DNA from: Nocardia sp. BSTN01
Lineage (GTDB): Bacteria > Actinomycetota > Actinomycetes > Mycobacteriales > Mycobacteriaceae
Direction: 5' to 3'
Assembly: GCF_015354405.1 (NCBI RefSeq)
Contig: NZ_JADKYP010000011.1
Coordinates: forward strand, 62,001-126,000
Length of the DNA: 64,000 bases
Shown: positions 1 to 9,067 of the stretch, piece after piece
Layout of the letters: every line of letters starts with the position of its first letter
Position numbering within the stretch: position 1 is the stretch's first letter
Translations under genes and position numbers: made by a program
Notes under the pieces: model-generated
Database searches by the model: none
The model's input: only the letters and a program-made list of their open reading frames with translations
What the model was told of the DNA's origin: nothing

Positions 1-340
1 AGCGAGCAATCTCCGGGTGGGGTCGAATCCCATCGGTCACATGCGACTCACATCACACTTTCTCCCCATTTCTTCCCAGTGAGCTGCCAGGGAATCAACA
101 GCGGCAACGCATTCGATTCACAGCGACGCGCACAAAGGTGGTAGTCGTAGCAGTTCACAACAGCGGGGGACGGCGGTCCGAAAGGTTCATAGCCACCGGC
201 GATGACCGCCCGCCCGTGTGTCGTATCCGACCATCACGAAAGAAATTTCCACCAAGTTGTAACACCGCCGGTAGCGCGGCCCGATACGTCCCATGAACAC
301 CGACGCAGGACCCAGATCTACCCGGGGAATGGAGAACACA
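1..340. other. Gene-free leading stretch
   Basis: I see no convincing gene in these 340 bases. Reading frames that cross the stretch lack a ribosome binding site and run antisense into the gene that follows. The last part is the leader of the gene at 341, including its ribosome binding site at 331-334. The gene that lies before the window edge is not visible. Confidence 0.5.
331..334 (+). promoter_or_regulatory. Ribosome binding site deciding the GTG start at 341
   Basis: GGAG followed by a six-base spacer to GTG. It favours 341 over the in-frame ATG at 329. Confidence 0.55.
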
Positions 341-823
341 GTGCGTACAGCGTTTCCGACTTCCGTCCACGCGGCGACGTTGGCCGCTACCGCGCAGGAC
401 TACATCCAGCGCGGGTGGACGGTCGCTGAAACGGCCAACGGCATCTGCCTGATCACCGATGCGAATGTGTCGGGTATCGAGGTCGCCGGCGAACTGGCCG
501 CGAACGTGCGCCGATTCCTGCGGGCCAACAACCTGTCCGGACCGGTGATCGAGATCCCGGGCGCCGAGCGCCGCGAGATCCACCTGGTGACCGGACTCGC
601 CAAGGCCGCGATGGCGCTCGAGGCGCTGCGCGCGGCCGGCGCGATCGTCTACACCGACGGTGCGGGCATCCCGTTGCCGCCCACCCAGCTCTCGGCCGGC
701 GAGGCCTGCTGGGGTGTAGCGCCGACCGAGGCCCGCTGGCTGCCGCCGGTCGTCGCGATCGCCGCGGCCGTGCGTTCGGCGAACTCCGGCCGCAAGCCGC
801 AGGTCGCTCGGATCGCCAGCTGA
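341..823 (+). CDS. Small conserved actinobacterial protein, possible Prim-Pol N-terminal-like fold
   Basis: The 160-residue product has no signal peptide or membrane segment. GTG at 341 is chosen because GGAG lies six bases upstream (331-334); an in-frame ATG at 329 has no usable spacing. The opening (ATAQDYIQRGWTV) and a late GIPLPPTQ stretch recall the small actinobacterial relatives of the N-terminal domain of bifunctional DNA primase/polymerases, but the acidic catalytic residues of an active Prim-Pol are not obvious, so this resemblance is only a suggestion. The gene stands alone and ends just before a strong hairpin terminator. It could equally be an uncharacterised regulator; I do not assign a function. 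Confidence 0.7.
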   Translation: MRTAFPTSVHAATLAATAQDYIQRGWTVAETANGICLITDANVSGIEVAGELAANVRRFLRANNLSGPVIEIPGAERREIHLVTGLAKAAMALEALRAAGAIVYTDGAGIPLPPTQLSAGEACWGVAPTEARWLPPVVAIAAAVRSANSGRKPQVARIAS

Positions 824-834
824 ATCGACCATCC

Positions 835-872
835 GCGAAACCGCGAGAACGACAGCGTTCTCGCGGTTTCGC
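835..872 (+). terminator. Intrinsic terminator after the gene at 341
   Basis: Perfect 17-bp inverted repeat: left arm 835-851, four-base loop ACAG 852-855, right arm 856-872, followed by TGTTTTCG. It starts 12 bases after the stop codon. Confidence 0.85.
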
Positions 873-933
873 TGTTTTCGTGCATTTCGGATGAATCGCG
901 GCGCGACGACCGACCGCCGACGATGATGGATCC

Positions 934-3147
934 ATGTCGCGCGTCACCGCTGAAGCCCGGACCACCTACCGCACCTGCCCGCTGTGCGAGGCCGTCTGCG
1001 GACTCGAGATCACCCTGGACGCTCAGGACCGGGTGACGCGTGTGCGCGGCGACCGCGAGGACCCGTTCAGCCGGGGCTTCATCTGCCCGAAGGGCGCGAG
1101 CCTCGGGGCACTGGACGCCGACCCCGATCGGCTGGCCGAACCGATCATCCGGGATCGCGCCACCGACACCTGGCGGCAGGCCACCTGGGCCGAGGCCTTC
1201 GATCTGATCGCCGAGCGGGCCCCGGCCGTCCTCGACGAATACGGCCGCCAGGCCGCCGCGCTGTATCTGGGCAATCCGAATGCGCACACCGTCGCCGGCG
1301 CGCTGTACGTGCCGGCGCTGATCCGGGGGTTGAGCACGCGCAATCTGTACTCGGCCAGTACTGCCGATCAGATGCCGAAGCAGGTGTCGAGCGGGCTCAT
1401 GTTCGGCGATCCGCTCACGGTCGCCGTGCCCGATCTGGACCGCACCGACTATCTGCTGATGCTCGGCGCCAACCCGCTCGAATCCAACGGCTCGCTGTGC
1501 ACCGCACCGGACTATCCGGGCCGGTTGAAGGCACTGCGCAAGCGCGGCGGGCGCCTGGTCGTGGTCGATCCGCGGCGCACCCGCACCGCGGACCTCGCCG
1601 ACGAGCATCTGTTCATCCGCCCCGGCAGCGATGCGTATCTGCTGTTCGGCATCGTGCACACACTGTTCGCCGAGGACCTGGTCGATATCCGCGTCGAGGT
1701 GGCGGGCCTCGAGCAGATCCGTTCGGCCGCAGTCCCGTTCACTCCCGAGGCGGTGCAGGCACGCACCGGCATCGCGGCCGAGACCGTCGGGCGGCTGGCG
1801 CGGGAGCTGGCGGCGGCGCCGACGGCCGCGGTCTATGCGCGCATCGGCACCTGCACCGCCGAATTCGGCACCCTCACGCAGTGGCTGGTGGACGTGATCA
1901 ACGTGCTCACCGGCAATCTGGACCGGCCGGGCGGCGCGATGTTCGCCACCGCCGCCGCCCTGGGCATCGTGCGGACGCGGCCGTTCCGGCTCGGGCGCTG
2001 GGCCAGCCGGGTGCGCGAATTGCCCGAAGCCATGGGCGAATTCCCCGTCGCGACGCTGGCCGACGAAATTCTCACCCCCGGCGAGGGACAGGTCCGGATG
2101 CTGGTGACGGTGGCCGGCAATCCGGTGCTCTCGGCTCCCGCGGGCGCCCGGCTCGGCGAAGCGCTGGCCGGACTGGACTTCATGGTCAGTGTGGATCGCT
2201 ACCTCAACGAGACCACCCGTCATGCCGATGTGATCCTGCCGCCGCCGCGCACACTGCAGGCGCCCCACTACGATTTCGCGCTGCTGCAGTTCGCGGTGCA
2301 CAACTACGCCCGCTATTCCCCGCCGGTGGTCGCCCTGCCCGGCGACCGGCCCTCGGAACCGGAAATACTTGCCCGCCTGGCACTTTCCCTGGCGGGGCAG
2401 CAGCCGGAGCCGGGAACCGATTCCGTCGCCGCGGTGGACGAGCTGATCATCGCCGGCACCCTGCACAAGGCCGGACTCGGCGCGCGGCGCGGCGAGCTGA
2501 TCGGCGCGAACAGCACCGAACAGCGCATCGACATGATGCTGCGCCTGGGTCCGTACGGCGAATGGAATCCCGATCGCCGGTCCGTCGACGTCGCGCCGGA
2601 GGGATTGAACCTGCAGGTCCTGCTGGACAATCCGCACGGCGTCGACCTGGGCGCGCTGCAACCGCGGCTGCCCGGCGTGCTGCGCACGGCCTCACACAAG
2701 GTGGAGCTGGCGCCGCAGCAGCTGCTCGACGACACGACGCGGCTGCTGGCCGACATGTCGGCTGCCCGACCGGATGTGGTGTTGATCGGCCGGCGGCAAC
2801 TGCGGTCGAACAACAGTTGGATGCACAATGTGCCGGCCCTGGTCGGTGGCTCGAATACCTGCACACTGCATATTCATCCCGACGACGTGGCGCGCCTCGG
2901 GCTGGGCGAGCTGGCCGCGATCGAGTCGGCGGCCGGAAAGCTGACCGTGCCGGTGGAACCGAACGACCGGATCATGCCCGGTGTGGTGAGCCTGCCGCAC
3001 GGCTGGGGACATTCGGGCAGTACCCAGACCGTCGCGCGCGAGCACGCCGGCGTGAATGCCAATGCCCTGACCGATGATTCGCGCATCGACGCCGTATCCG
3101 GAAATGCGGTGTTCAACGGAGTTCCGGTGACCATTACGCCGGTGTGA
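934..3147 (+). CDS. Molybdopterin (bis-MGD) oxidoreductase, formate dehydrogenase/BisC-like
   Basis: The 737-residue product belongs to the DMSO-reductase superfamily of molybdenum enzymes. An N-terminal [4Fe-4S] site is visible as Cys15, Cys18, Cys22 and Cys51 (CPLCEAVC and ICPKG). The molybdopterin-binding domain follows (LMLGANPLESNGS, then a VVVDPRRTRTA strand-loop near residue 210), and a C-terminal MoCo dinucleotide-binding barrel begins near LIGRRQLRSNNSWMHN. There is no Tat signal, so it is probably cytoplasmic. The residue aligned with the usual Sec/Cys/Ser metal ligand, around STADQMPK, is not clearly a standard ligand. No electron-transfer subunit or cofactor gene sits beside it, so the substrate cannot be read from context. 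ATG at 934 has only a weak upstream purine run. The superfamily call is secure; the reaction is not. Confidence 0.9.
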   Translation: MSRVTAEARTTYRTCPLCEAVCGLEITLDAQDRVTRVRGDREDPFSRGFICPKGASLGALDADPDRLAEPIIRDRATDTWRQATWAEAFDLIAERAPAVLDEYGRQAAALYLGNPNAHTVAGALYVPALIRGLSTRNLYSASTADQMPKQVSSGLMFGDPLTVAVPDLDRTDYLLMLGANPLESNGSLCTAPDYPGRLKALRKRGGRLVVVDPRRTRTADLADEHLFIRPGSDAYLLFGIVHTLFAEDLVDIRVEVAGLEQIRSAAVPFTPEAVQARTGIAAETVGRLARELAAAPTAAVYARIGTCTAEFGTLTQWLVDVINVLTGNLDRPGGAMFATAAALGIVRTRPFRLGRWASRVRELPEAMGEFPVATLADEILTPGEGQVRMLVTVAGNPVLSAPAGARLGEALAGLDFMVSVDRYLNETTRHADVILPPPRTLQAPHYDFALLQFAVHNYARYSPPVVALPGDRPSEPEILARLALSLAGQQPEPGTDSVAAVDELIIAGTLHKAGLGARRGELIGANSTEQRIDMMLRLGPYGEWNPDRRSVDVAPEGLNLQVLLDNPHGVDLGALQPRLPGVLRTASHKVELAPQQLLDDTTRLLADMSAARPDVVLIGRRQLRSNNSWMHNVPALVGGSNTCTLHIHPDDVARLGLGELAAIESAAGKLTVPVEPNDRIMPGVVSLPHGWGHSGSTQTVAREHAGVNANALTDDSRIDAVSGNAVFNGVPVTITPV

Positions 3148-3296
3148 TTCTCCGATACGTCCGAATCGGTCGGCATCCCTGGGGCAAACCACTTTCGGCA
3201 TTGCCGATTCGCCATCCGAAACACGTTCGTTCCTATAGGATTTCGGCGTATTCCAGGTTCAGCGCCGAACCATCCACGTGCGGATCTCAGCTACCC

Positions 3297-3302
3297 GGAG
3301 GG
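3297..3302 (+). promoter_or_regulatory. Strong ribosome binding site for the PNPOx-fold gene
   Basis: GGAGGG seven bases before ATG 3310. Confidence 0.6.
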
Positions 3303-3309
3303 GTGTGGC

Positions 3310-3927
3310 ATGTCCGGTTTCACAGGCGGCAGTGACGGGGAGCGGGAACTGCAACAGCGTTTCGGTACCGAGGAGCGTGCGGGGCGTTTCTACGACGAAC
3401 AGGTGCTGAACGGACTCAACACCCGCATGCGCGACTTCGTGGGCCGGATGGATATGGCCTTCATCGCCACCGCCGACCGGCACGGTGAATGCGATACCAG
3501 CTTCCGAGCCGGCAAACCCGGATTCGTGCACGTCATCGACGACCGCACGGTCGCCTATCCGGAATACCGGGGCAACGGGGTGATGGCCTCACTCGGCAAC
3601 ATCCTGGAGAACCCGCACGTCGGCATCCTGATGATCGACTTCGTGCACGACCTGGTCGGACTGCACATCAACGGCTCGGCACGCATCGTCGACGATCAGG
3701 CATTGCGGGTCCGCGTGCCCGGCCTGCCCGCGGCCGAACGCGGGCGGATCGCCGAGCGGTGGGTGGTCGTGGATGTCGAGGAGGCCTATATCCACTGCCG
3801 TAAGCACATCCCGCATCTGGTGCCGGCCGCCCGCGAGGAGCGGGAATGGGGGACCGACAGTCCGCGGGCCAAGGGTGGGGACTACTTCGGCGCCAAGGCC
3901 CAGGCGCGAGCCCTCAGCGGATCTTGA
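3310..3927 (+). CDS. Pyridoxamine 5'-phosphate oxidase-family FMN-binding protein
   Basis: The 205-residue product has the split-barrel flavin-binding fold of PNPOx-like proteins. An early strand reads DMAFIATADRHGE, and a core segment reads GNGVMASLGNILENPHVGILMIDF, typical of this family. The C-terminus (EAYIHCRKHIPHLV) matches the longer actinobacterial subgroup. Members bind FMN, F420 or haem and often have no assigned substrate, so true pyridoxamine phosphate oxidase activity should not be assumed. ATG 3310 is preceded by GGAGGG. The gene stands alone downstream of the molybdenum enzyme with a 162-bp gap, and its 3' end overlaps the 3' end of the convergent gtrA by 14 bases. Confidence 0.88.
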   Translation: MSGFTGGSDGERELQQRFGTEERAGRFYDEQVLNGLNTRMRDFVGRMDMAFIATADRHGECDTSFRAGKPGFVHVIDDRTVAYPEYRGNGVMASLGNILENPHVGILMIDFVHDLVGLHINGSARIVDDQALRVRVPGLPAAERGRIAERWVVVDVEEAYIHCRKHIPHLVPAAREEREWGTDSPRAKGGDYFGAKAQARALSGS

Positions 3928-4396
3928 AGATCACCGCACGCTGCACGACGAAGTTGATCACGGTGGCCACGCCCTGCGCGATGACGAAGGCGATGAGCAC
4001 CGCGCCCTTCACCGAATGGCCGGCGATATCCACCGACATCGGCGGGAGGGTGTCGTTGAGCAGGGCGTTGATCCCCACCTGCGCCGCGAAGGTCACCGCG
4101 TAGAGGACCACCACCGCCACGAAGCGGCTGCGGCTCGGCGGCGCCTTGAACGTCCAGCGCCGGTTGATCAGATACGCCGTGGTGGTGCCGACGATGAAAC
4201 TGCAGGCCTTGGCGAAATCGCGCGGGACGCCGAACAGGGCCATGAGCAGTACGTACAGCCCGAAGTCGACCACCGCCGACAATCCACCGGTGAGGACGAA
4301 CCGGACGATCTGCGTCTTCAGATCGACATCCGTACCGCCTGGCTCGTCTACCAGGGGTAACTCGGCCGGAAGAGGGAGATGGGGTTCCGCACTCAC
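3914..4396 (-). CDS. GtrA-family membrane protein (Rv3789-like)
   Basis: The 160-residue product has four predicted membrane helices (starting at [19 protein letters not shown]) and the family signature with INRRWTFK near residue 80. GtrA proteins move or assist polyprenyl-linked sugars. The mycobacterial relative Rv3789, which also neighbours dprE1, was proposed first to flip decaprenylphosphoryl-arabinose and later to act as a scaffold for AftA; both are literature proposals. Here the gene runs opposite to dprE1 with a shared 161-bp intergenic region. The start is a GTG with no Shine-Dalgarno sequence; a TACTCT hexamer ends six bases before it on the coding strand, so a leaderless transcript is possible. 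Its 3' end overlaps the convergent PNPOx-fold gene. Confidence 0.9.
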   Translation of the reverse strand: MSAEPHLPLPAELPLVDEPGGTDVDLKTQIVRFVLTGGLSAVVDFGLYVLLMALFGVPRDFAKACSFIVGTTTAYLINRRWTFKAPPSRSRFVAVVVLYAVTFAAQVGINALLNDTLPPMSVDIAGHSVKGAVLIAFVIAQGVATVINFVVQRAVIFKIR

Positions 4397-4429
4397 GGCA
4401 CGAGAGTAGCGGGTCGTTCCGGCCCCGCG

Positions 4430-4471
4430 GCGACAGCGGCACTCCCACGCGGCCGCGACAGTGGCACTCCC
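4430..4471. repeat. 17-bp direct repeat pair in the gtrA-dprE1 divergent promoter region
   Basis: GCGACAGCGGCACTCCC at 4430-4446 recurs with one change at 4455-4471, a period of 25 bp. An inverted partial copy (GCCGCTGT) follows at about 4480-4487. The location between two divergent starts makes a regulator-binding site plausible. Confidence 0.55.
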
Positions 4472-4557
4472 GCCCCGGTCGCCGCTGTGAAATCCGCCTC
4501 GAGCGGGCCGCGGACCCGCGACACCCGACCCCTATCCCGGTCATACCTGTAGCCTCT

Positions 4558-6054
4558 ATGCCGATGTCCACGAAAGCTCAGACCTCCACCGCCGCGGGTC
4601 CTGCGAACTCCGCGGGCGACGGCGAGGCGTCACAGGCAAGCAGCAACGGCTCCGCCGACAGCTTTTCGCTGCCGACGCGCACCCGTCGACTGACCGGTTG
4701 GGGCCGTACCGCGCCCTCCACCTCCGAAGTTCTCTCGACCGGCGATCCGGAACTGATCGCCAAGGCCGTGGCCATGGTCGCGGAGGACAACGAGTCCAAG
4801 CCGGCGTACCTGCGGCGCGGGGTGATCGCGCGCGGGCTCGGCCGGTCCTACGGTGACCATGCGCAGAACGGTGGCGGCCTCGTCATCGACATGTCCGCGC
4901 TGAACAACATCCACCGGATCGACCGCGACAGCCACCTCGTCGATGTGGATGCCGGCGTCAGCCTCGATCAGCTGATGAAGGCCGCGCTCCCCTTCGGCCT
5001 GTGGGTTCCGGTCCTGCCGGGCACCCGTCAGGTGACCGTCGGTGGCGCCATCGCCTCCGATATCCACGGCAAGAACCACCACAGCGCGGGCAGCTTCGGC
5101 AACCACGTGCGTTCGATCGATCTGCTGACCGCCGACGGCAAGATTCAGCACATCGGCCCCAAGAAGAACGCCAAGCTGTTCTGGGCGACCGTCGGCGGCA
5201 ACGGCCTGACCGGCATCATCTTGCGTGCCACGATCGAGATGACGCCGACCGAGACGGCCTACTTCATCGCCGACGGTATCAAGACCACCACGCTGGACGA
5301 GACCATCGCCGTACACAAGGACGGTTCCGAGGAGAACTACACGTACTCCTCGACCTGGTTCGACGTGATCAGCGCACCGCCGAAACTGGGGCGCGCCAAC
5401 GTATCTCGCGGTCGTCTGGCCAAACTGGACGAACTGCCGAAGAAACTGCGCGGCAACCCGCTGAAGTTCGACGCGCCGAATCTGCTGACGGTGCCGAACG
5501 TCTTCCCGAGTTTCGCGGCGAACAAGCTCACGCTCGGCATGGTCGGCGAGGCGTACTACGCGCTCGGCGGCAACTACACCGGCAAGATCATGAACTTGAC
5601 GCAGTTCTATCACATGCTGGACGTCGTCTCGGAGTGGAATCGAGCCTACGGATCGGCCGGATTCATCCAGTACCAGTTCGTGTTGCCGCCCGAGGCGCTG
5701 GACGAATTCACCAAGATCATCGTCGACATCCAGCGGTCCGGTCACTATTCGGCGCTCAATGTGCTGAAGTTCTTCGGTCCGGGCAACCAGGCGCCGCTGA
5801 GCTTCCCCATGGAGGGCTGGAACATCTGCGTCGACTTCCCCGTGCGGCCGGGCCTCAACGAGCTGGTCACCGAATTGGACCGTCGCGTACTGGAATTCGG
5901 CGGTCGTCTCTACACCGCGAAGGACTCCCGGACCACCGCGGAGACCTTCCACAAGATGTATCCCAAGATCGACGAGTGGATCAAGGTCCGCCGAAGTGTC
6001 GATCCCACAGGCGTTTTCATGTCCGATATGGCGAGAAGGCTGGAGCTGCAGTGA
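4558..6054 (+). CDS. dprE1: Decaprenylphosphoryl-beta-D-ribose 2'-oxidase DprE1
   Basis: DprE1 oxidises the 2'-hydroxyl of decaprenylphosphoryl-ribose to the keto intermediate, which DprE2 then reduces to the arabinose donor. The 498-residue product has the VAO-type FAD domain ([17 protein letters not shown], then [19 protein letters not shown]) and a C-terminal substrate domain. Cys424 in GWNICVDFP aligns with the M. tuberculosis Cys387 that benzothiazinones modify. Lys455 (YTAKDSR) aligns with catalytic Lys418, at exactly the same 31-residue spacing. The N-terminus is about 35 residues longer than the mycobacterial protein, so an internal start is possible (ATG at 4564 is another option). 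No Shine-Dalgarno sequence is visible. Its stop overlaps the dprE2 start. Confidence 0.97.
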   Translation: MPMSTKAQTSTAAGPANSAGDGEASQASSNGSADSFSLPTRTRRLTGWGRTAPSTSEVLSTGDPELIAKAVAMVAEDNESKPAYLRRGVIARGLGRSYGDHAQNGGGLVIDMSALNNIHRIDRDSHLVDVDAGVSLDQLMKAALPFGLWVPVLPGTRQVTVGGAIASDIHGKNHHSAGSFGNHVRSIDLLTADGKIQHIGPKKNAKLFWATVGGNGLTGIILRATIEMTPTETAYFIADGIKTTTLDETIAVHKDGSEENYTYSSTWFDVISAPPKLGRANVSRGRLAKLDELPKKLRGNPLKFDAPNLLTVPNVFPSFAANKLTLGMVGEAYYALGGNYTGKIMNLTQFYHMLDVVSEWNRAYGSAGFIQYQFVLPPEALDEFTKIIVDIQRSGHYSALNVLKFFGPGNQAPLSFPMEGWNICVDFPVRPGLNELVTELDRRVLEFGGRLYTAKDSRTTAETFHKMYPKIDEWIKVRRSVDPTGVFMSDMARRLELQ

Positions 6055-6812
6055 TCAACGCGGTAGGTAACCCGCAGAACATTCTGCTTTTGGGCGGTAC
6101 CTCGGAGATCGGCCTCGCGATCGTCGAGGAGTACCTGAAGAAGGGCCCGGCGCGGGTGGTGCTCGCGGCGCTGCCGAACGATCCGCTGCGAGCGCAGTCG
6201 GTGGCTCAGCTGGAGGCCGCGGGCGCGTCGAAGGTCGAGATCGTCGACTTCGACGCGCTGGACACCGGCAGCCACCCCAAGGTGATCGAACAGGCCTGGG
6301 CCGACGGCGATATCGATGTCGCGATCGTCGCCTTCGCCCTCGACGGTGACGCCGAAGAGCTGTGGCAGAACCAGCTCAAGGCCGTGCGCGTCGCCGAGGT
6401 CAACTACACCGCGGGCGTGTCGGTCGGCGTGCTGGTCGGCGAGAAGATGAAGGCCCAGGGTTTCGGGCGGATCATCGTGATGTCCTCGGTGGCCGGTGAG
6501 CGCGTCAAGCGCGCCAACTTCGTCTACGGCTCCACCAAGGCCGGTCTGGACGGTTTCTACCTCGGACTGGGTGAGGCGCTGCGGCCGCACGGCCCGCGCG
6601 TCACCGTCGTGCGGCCGGGCCAGGTGCGCACGCAGTTCTCCGCGCACGTCGCCGAGGCACCGCTCACGGTGAACAAGGAAGACGTTGCGGTGCTTGCGGT
6701 TTCGGCGTCCGAGAAGGGTAAGGAACTGGTCTGGGCGCCCGGCACGTTCCGCTGGGTCATGATGATCCTGCGCCACGTTCCGCGCCCGATCTTCCGCAGA
6801 CTTCCCATCTAG
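6051..6812 (+). CDS. dprE2: Decaprenylphosphoryl-2-keto-ribose reductase DprE2
   Basis: This short-chain dehydrogenase reduces the keto product of DprE1 with NAD(P)H to give decaprenylphosphoryl-D-arabinose, the only arabinose donor for arabinogalactan. The 253-residue product matches the family length. It has the Rossmann motif ([12 protein letters not shown]), catalytic Ser (IIVMSSVAG) and the YxxxK pair (FVYGSTKAG). The start is GTG 6051, which overlaps the dprE1 stop in a GTGA arrangement and implies translational coupling. The reading frame is open far upstream inside dprE1, but that extension is not real coding sequence. Two hairpins follow the stop. Confidence 0.96.
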   Translation: MINAVGNPQNILLLGGTSEIGLAIVEEYLKKGPARVVLAALPNDPLRAQSVAQLEAAGASKVEIVDFDALDTGSHPKVIEQAWADGDIDVAIVAFALDGDAEELWQNQLKAVRVAEVNYTAGVSVGVLVGEKMKAQGFGRIIVMSSVAGERVKRANFVYGSTKAGLDGFYLGLGEALRPHGPRVTVVRPGQVRTQFSAHVAEAPLTVNKEDVAVLAVSASEKGKELVWAPGTFRWVMMILRHVPRPIFRRLPI

Positions 6813-6814
6813 TT

Positions 6815-6872
6815 CGGCTCGGTTTCGAGCCGCGAAGGAGAGTCGCCGCTACCGAGCGCCGGCTCTCCTTCG
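6815..6872 (+). terminator. Tandem hairpins between dprE2 and aftA
   Basis: First hairpin: CGGCTCG (6815-6821), loop GTTT, CGAGCCG (6826-6832). Second hairpin: CGAAGGAGAG (6833-6842) pairs with CTCTCCTTCG (6863-6872), followed by TCGTTTTCC. This looks like an intrinsic terminator, so aftA probably has its own promoter. Confidence 0.6.
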
Positions 6873-6977
6873 TCGTTTTCCGAGGGCTGCCGCCGAGCTT
6901 CGCGCCGACGCGAACCGGTTCCACCCGGCTTGTAGGCTCGCGAGCAGATCGGCGGCGAGAGAGGATCCGGAGGCACT

Positions 6978-8942
6978 GTGCGCGTACTAGTCCGGCAGGT
7001 CGGGGGCGGGCTCGGGGAGGCTGTCGTCGGGGCGGTGGTCGCCGCGCTGGTGGCGGCGATCGGGCTGACGGCGATGTCGGCGGTGCAGTGGCCGGCGTTC
7101 AACTCCTCCAATGTGACTCGGGCGCTGACCACCGTCGGGCAGGCGGGGGCGGCGGTGCTACTGGTGCTCGCCATCGTGCTGATCCGGTTGCACCGGTGGC
7201 CGTGGGTGGCGAAAGTGCTGTCCTGGGCGGGTATTTCCGCCTTCGTCACGGTGACGCTGGGAATGCCGCTCGCGGCGACCAAGCTGTATCTGTTCGGCAT
7301 TTCGGTGGATCAGGAATTCCGCACCGAATATCTGACGCGACTCACCGATACCGCCGCGCTGCACGATATGACCTACGCCGACATTCCGGCGTACTACCCG
7401 GCCGGGTGGTTCTGGATCGGTGGACGTGTCGCGAACCTGCTCGGCCTGGCCGGGTGGGAGACGTTCAAACCGTATGCGATCGTGTCGCTGGCGGTGGCCT
7501 CGGTGCTGGCACTCGTGTTGTGGTCCAAGCTGATTCGCTGGGATTGGGCGGTCGCGGTCGCGGCGACGACCACCGCGGTGATGGTGGCGTTCGCCTCCCC
7601 CGAGGCCTACAGCGCCGTGCTGGTGATCCTGTTCGCACCAGCGATGGTGCTGGCGTGGGGTGCGCTGTACCGGCCCGCCGAGTTCGGGGCGGCGACGAGG
7701 TCGGCCGGCGCACCGCGCACCGCGGGCGGCTGGGGCGCGGCGATCGGCGCGGGCGCGTTCCTCGGACTCTCGGCGATGTTCTACACGCTGTTCTTCGTGG
7801 TCGCCGTCTTCACCGTGGTCCTGATGGGCCTGGTCGCGTGGGCGACCCTGTGGTGGCAGCAGCGCGAGATCGCGGTGCATCAGCCGCGTGCTCCGCGGCT
7901 GGGCGTCTTCCGCCTGCTGTGGCCGATTCTGCTGCGCCTGCTCGTCATGGGCGTGATCGCCGCGATCCTGGCCCTGATCGTCTGGGGCCCGTATCTGGCG
8001 AAGGTGCTGACCGGGCACCTGCCGGAATCCAATACCGCCCTGCACTACCTGCCGGAGTCCGGTTCACGGCTGGCCTTCCCGATGTTCGACTTCTCCGAAC
8101 CGCTGCTCGGTGCGCTCTGCCTGCTCGGCACCGTCTGGCTGGTGGTGCGGGCGGCGAGTTCGCGACGAGCCCAGGCGCTGGGCATCTCGGTGGTCGCGAT
8201 CTACCTGTGGTCGCTGGCTTCCATGCTGGTCACGGCGGCCGGTACGACCGGTCTGGCCTTCCGGCTGGAACCCATCCTGCAGGTGCTGCTCGCCGCGGCG
8301 GGCGCGTTCGGATTCGTCGAGGGGGCACGGGCGATCTACCAGGCCGTCGACGAACCGCGGCGGTTCCGGGCGGCGACCGGGGTGGTCGCTGTCCTGGGTG
8401 CGCTCGCGTTCACTCAGAGCATCCCCGGCATCCTGAACGCCGAGATCACCACCGCCTACACCGACACCGACGGCAACGGGGTGCGCGCGGACAAGCGCAG
8501 TCCCTCGGCGGTGTCGTACTACGGGCGCATCGATCAGACCCTCATCGAGCAGACCGGGCGACCGCGTGACGAGACGGTGGTCCTCACCGCCGACACCAGC
8601 TTCCTGTCCTACTATCCGTATTTCGGTTTTCAGGCGCTGACATCGCACTACGCCAATCCGCTCGCCGATTTCCCGGCCCGGGCCGCCGAGATCAAGCGCT
8701 GGAGCGAACTGAAATCACCGGCCGAGTTGATCGAGGCGCTGAACCACTCCCCCTGGCGCGCGCCGGACGCCTTCCTGTTCCGCCGCAGCGGCGAGAACTA
8801 CACCCTGCGCCTGGCCGAGGACGTCTATCCGAACGATCCGAACGTGCGCCGCTACACGGTCGAGTTTCCGGGGACCCTCTTCGCCGATCCACACTTCCGG
8901 ATCACCGATATCGGACCGTTCACCCTGGTCGTACGCCACTGA
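6978..8942 (+). CDS. aftA: Galactan 5-O-arabinofuranosyltransferase AftA
   Basis: AftA adds the first arabinofuranosyl residues to the galactan chain using decaprenylphosphoryl-arabinose. The 654-residue product is a GT-C membrane enzyme. About eleven hydrophobic helices fill the first two thirds, with an acidic first outer loop (ISVDQEFRTEYLTRL near residue 110) suited to catalysis. A soluble extracytoplasmic C-terminal domain then begins near the segment TAYTDTDGNG. GTG 6978 follows GGAGG at 6969-6973. The position directly after dprE1-dprE2 and before emb genes matches Rv3792. It is separated from dprE2 by tandem hairpins and from the next gene by 125 bp carrying two DnaA-box sequences. 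Confidence 0.95.
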   Translation: MRVLVRQVGGGLGEAVVGAVVAALVAAIGLTAMSAVQWPAFNSSNVTRALTTVGQAGAAVLLVLAIVLIRLHRWPWVAKVLSWAGISAFVTVTLGMPLAATKLYLFGISVDQEFRTEYLTRLTDTAALHDMTYADIPAYYPAGWFWIGGRVANLLGLAGWETFKPYAIVSLAVASVLALVLWSKLIRWDWAVAVAATTTAVMVAFASPEAYSAVLVILFAPAMVLAWGALYRPAEFGAATRSAGAPRTAGGWGAAIGAGAFLGLSAMFYTLFFVVAVFTVVLMGLVAWATLWWQQREIAVHQPRAPRLGVFRLLWPILLRLLVMGVIAAILALIVWGPYLAKVLTGHLPESNTALHYLPESGSRLAFPMFDFSEPLLGALCLLGTVWLVVRAASSRRAQALGISVVAIYLWSLASMLVTAAGTTGLAFRLEPILQVLLAAAGAFGFVEGARAIYQAVDEPRRFRAATGVVAVLGALAFTQSIPGILNAEITTAYTDTDGNGVRADKRSPSAVSYYGRIDQTLIEQTGRPRDETVVLTADTSFLSYYPYFGFQALTSHYANPLADFPARAAEIKRWSELKSPAELIEALNHSPWRAPDAFLFRRSGENYTLRLAEDVYPNDPNVRRYTVEFPGTLFADPHFRITDIGPFTLVVRH

Positions 8943-8949
8943 CTCCCGC

Positions 8950-8989
8950 TGTGGATAACGCTGTGGAATTTCCCCATTCCTGTGGATAA
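8950..8989. promoter_or_regulatory. Two perfect DnaA boxes downstream of aftA
   Basis: TGTGGATAA occurs at 8950-8958 and 8981-8989; the reverse complement TTATCCACA is the classical DnaA box. The two share orientation and are 31 bp apart, about three helical turns. A partial third copy (CTGTGGAAT) lies between them. They sit just upstream of the gene at 9068. Confidence 0.6.
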
Positions 8990-9067
8990 CCATCGCTCAT
9001 CCGGCGCTGCTCCGCTCCGGATGGGTACGGTGGGTGGCTGATTGTCGGCCGAAGGAGTGTTTTACCA

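Noticed and set aside
649-2661. Minus-strand frame opposite the molybdenum enzyme
   Set aside because: No ribosome binding site or family match; it is the antisense shadow of a gene with clear Fe-S cysteines.
8950-8989. DnaA boxes as a replication origin
   Set aside because: Only two full boxes, no AT-rich unwinding region and no dnaA or dnaN nearby; a regulatory or titration role fits better.
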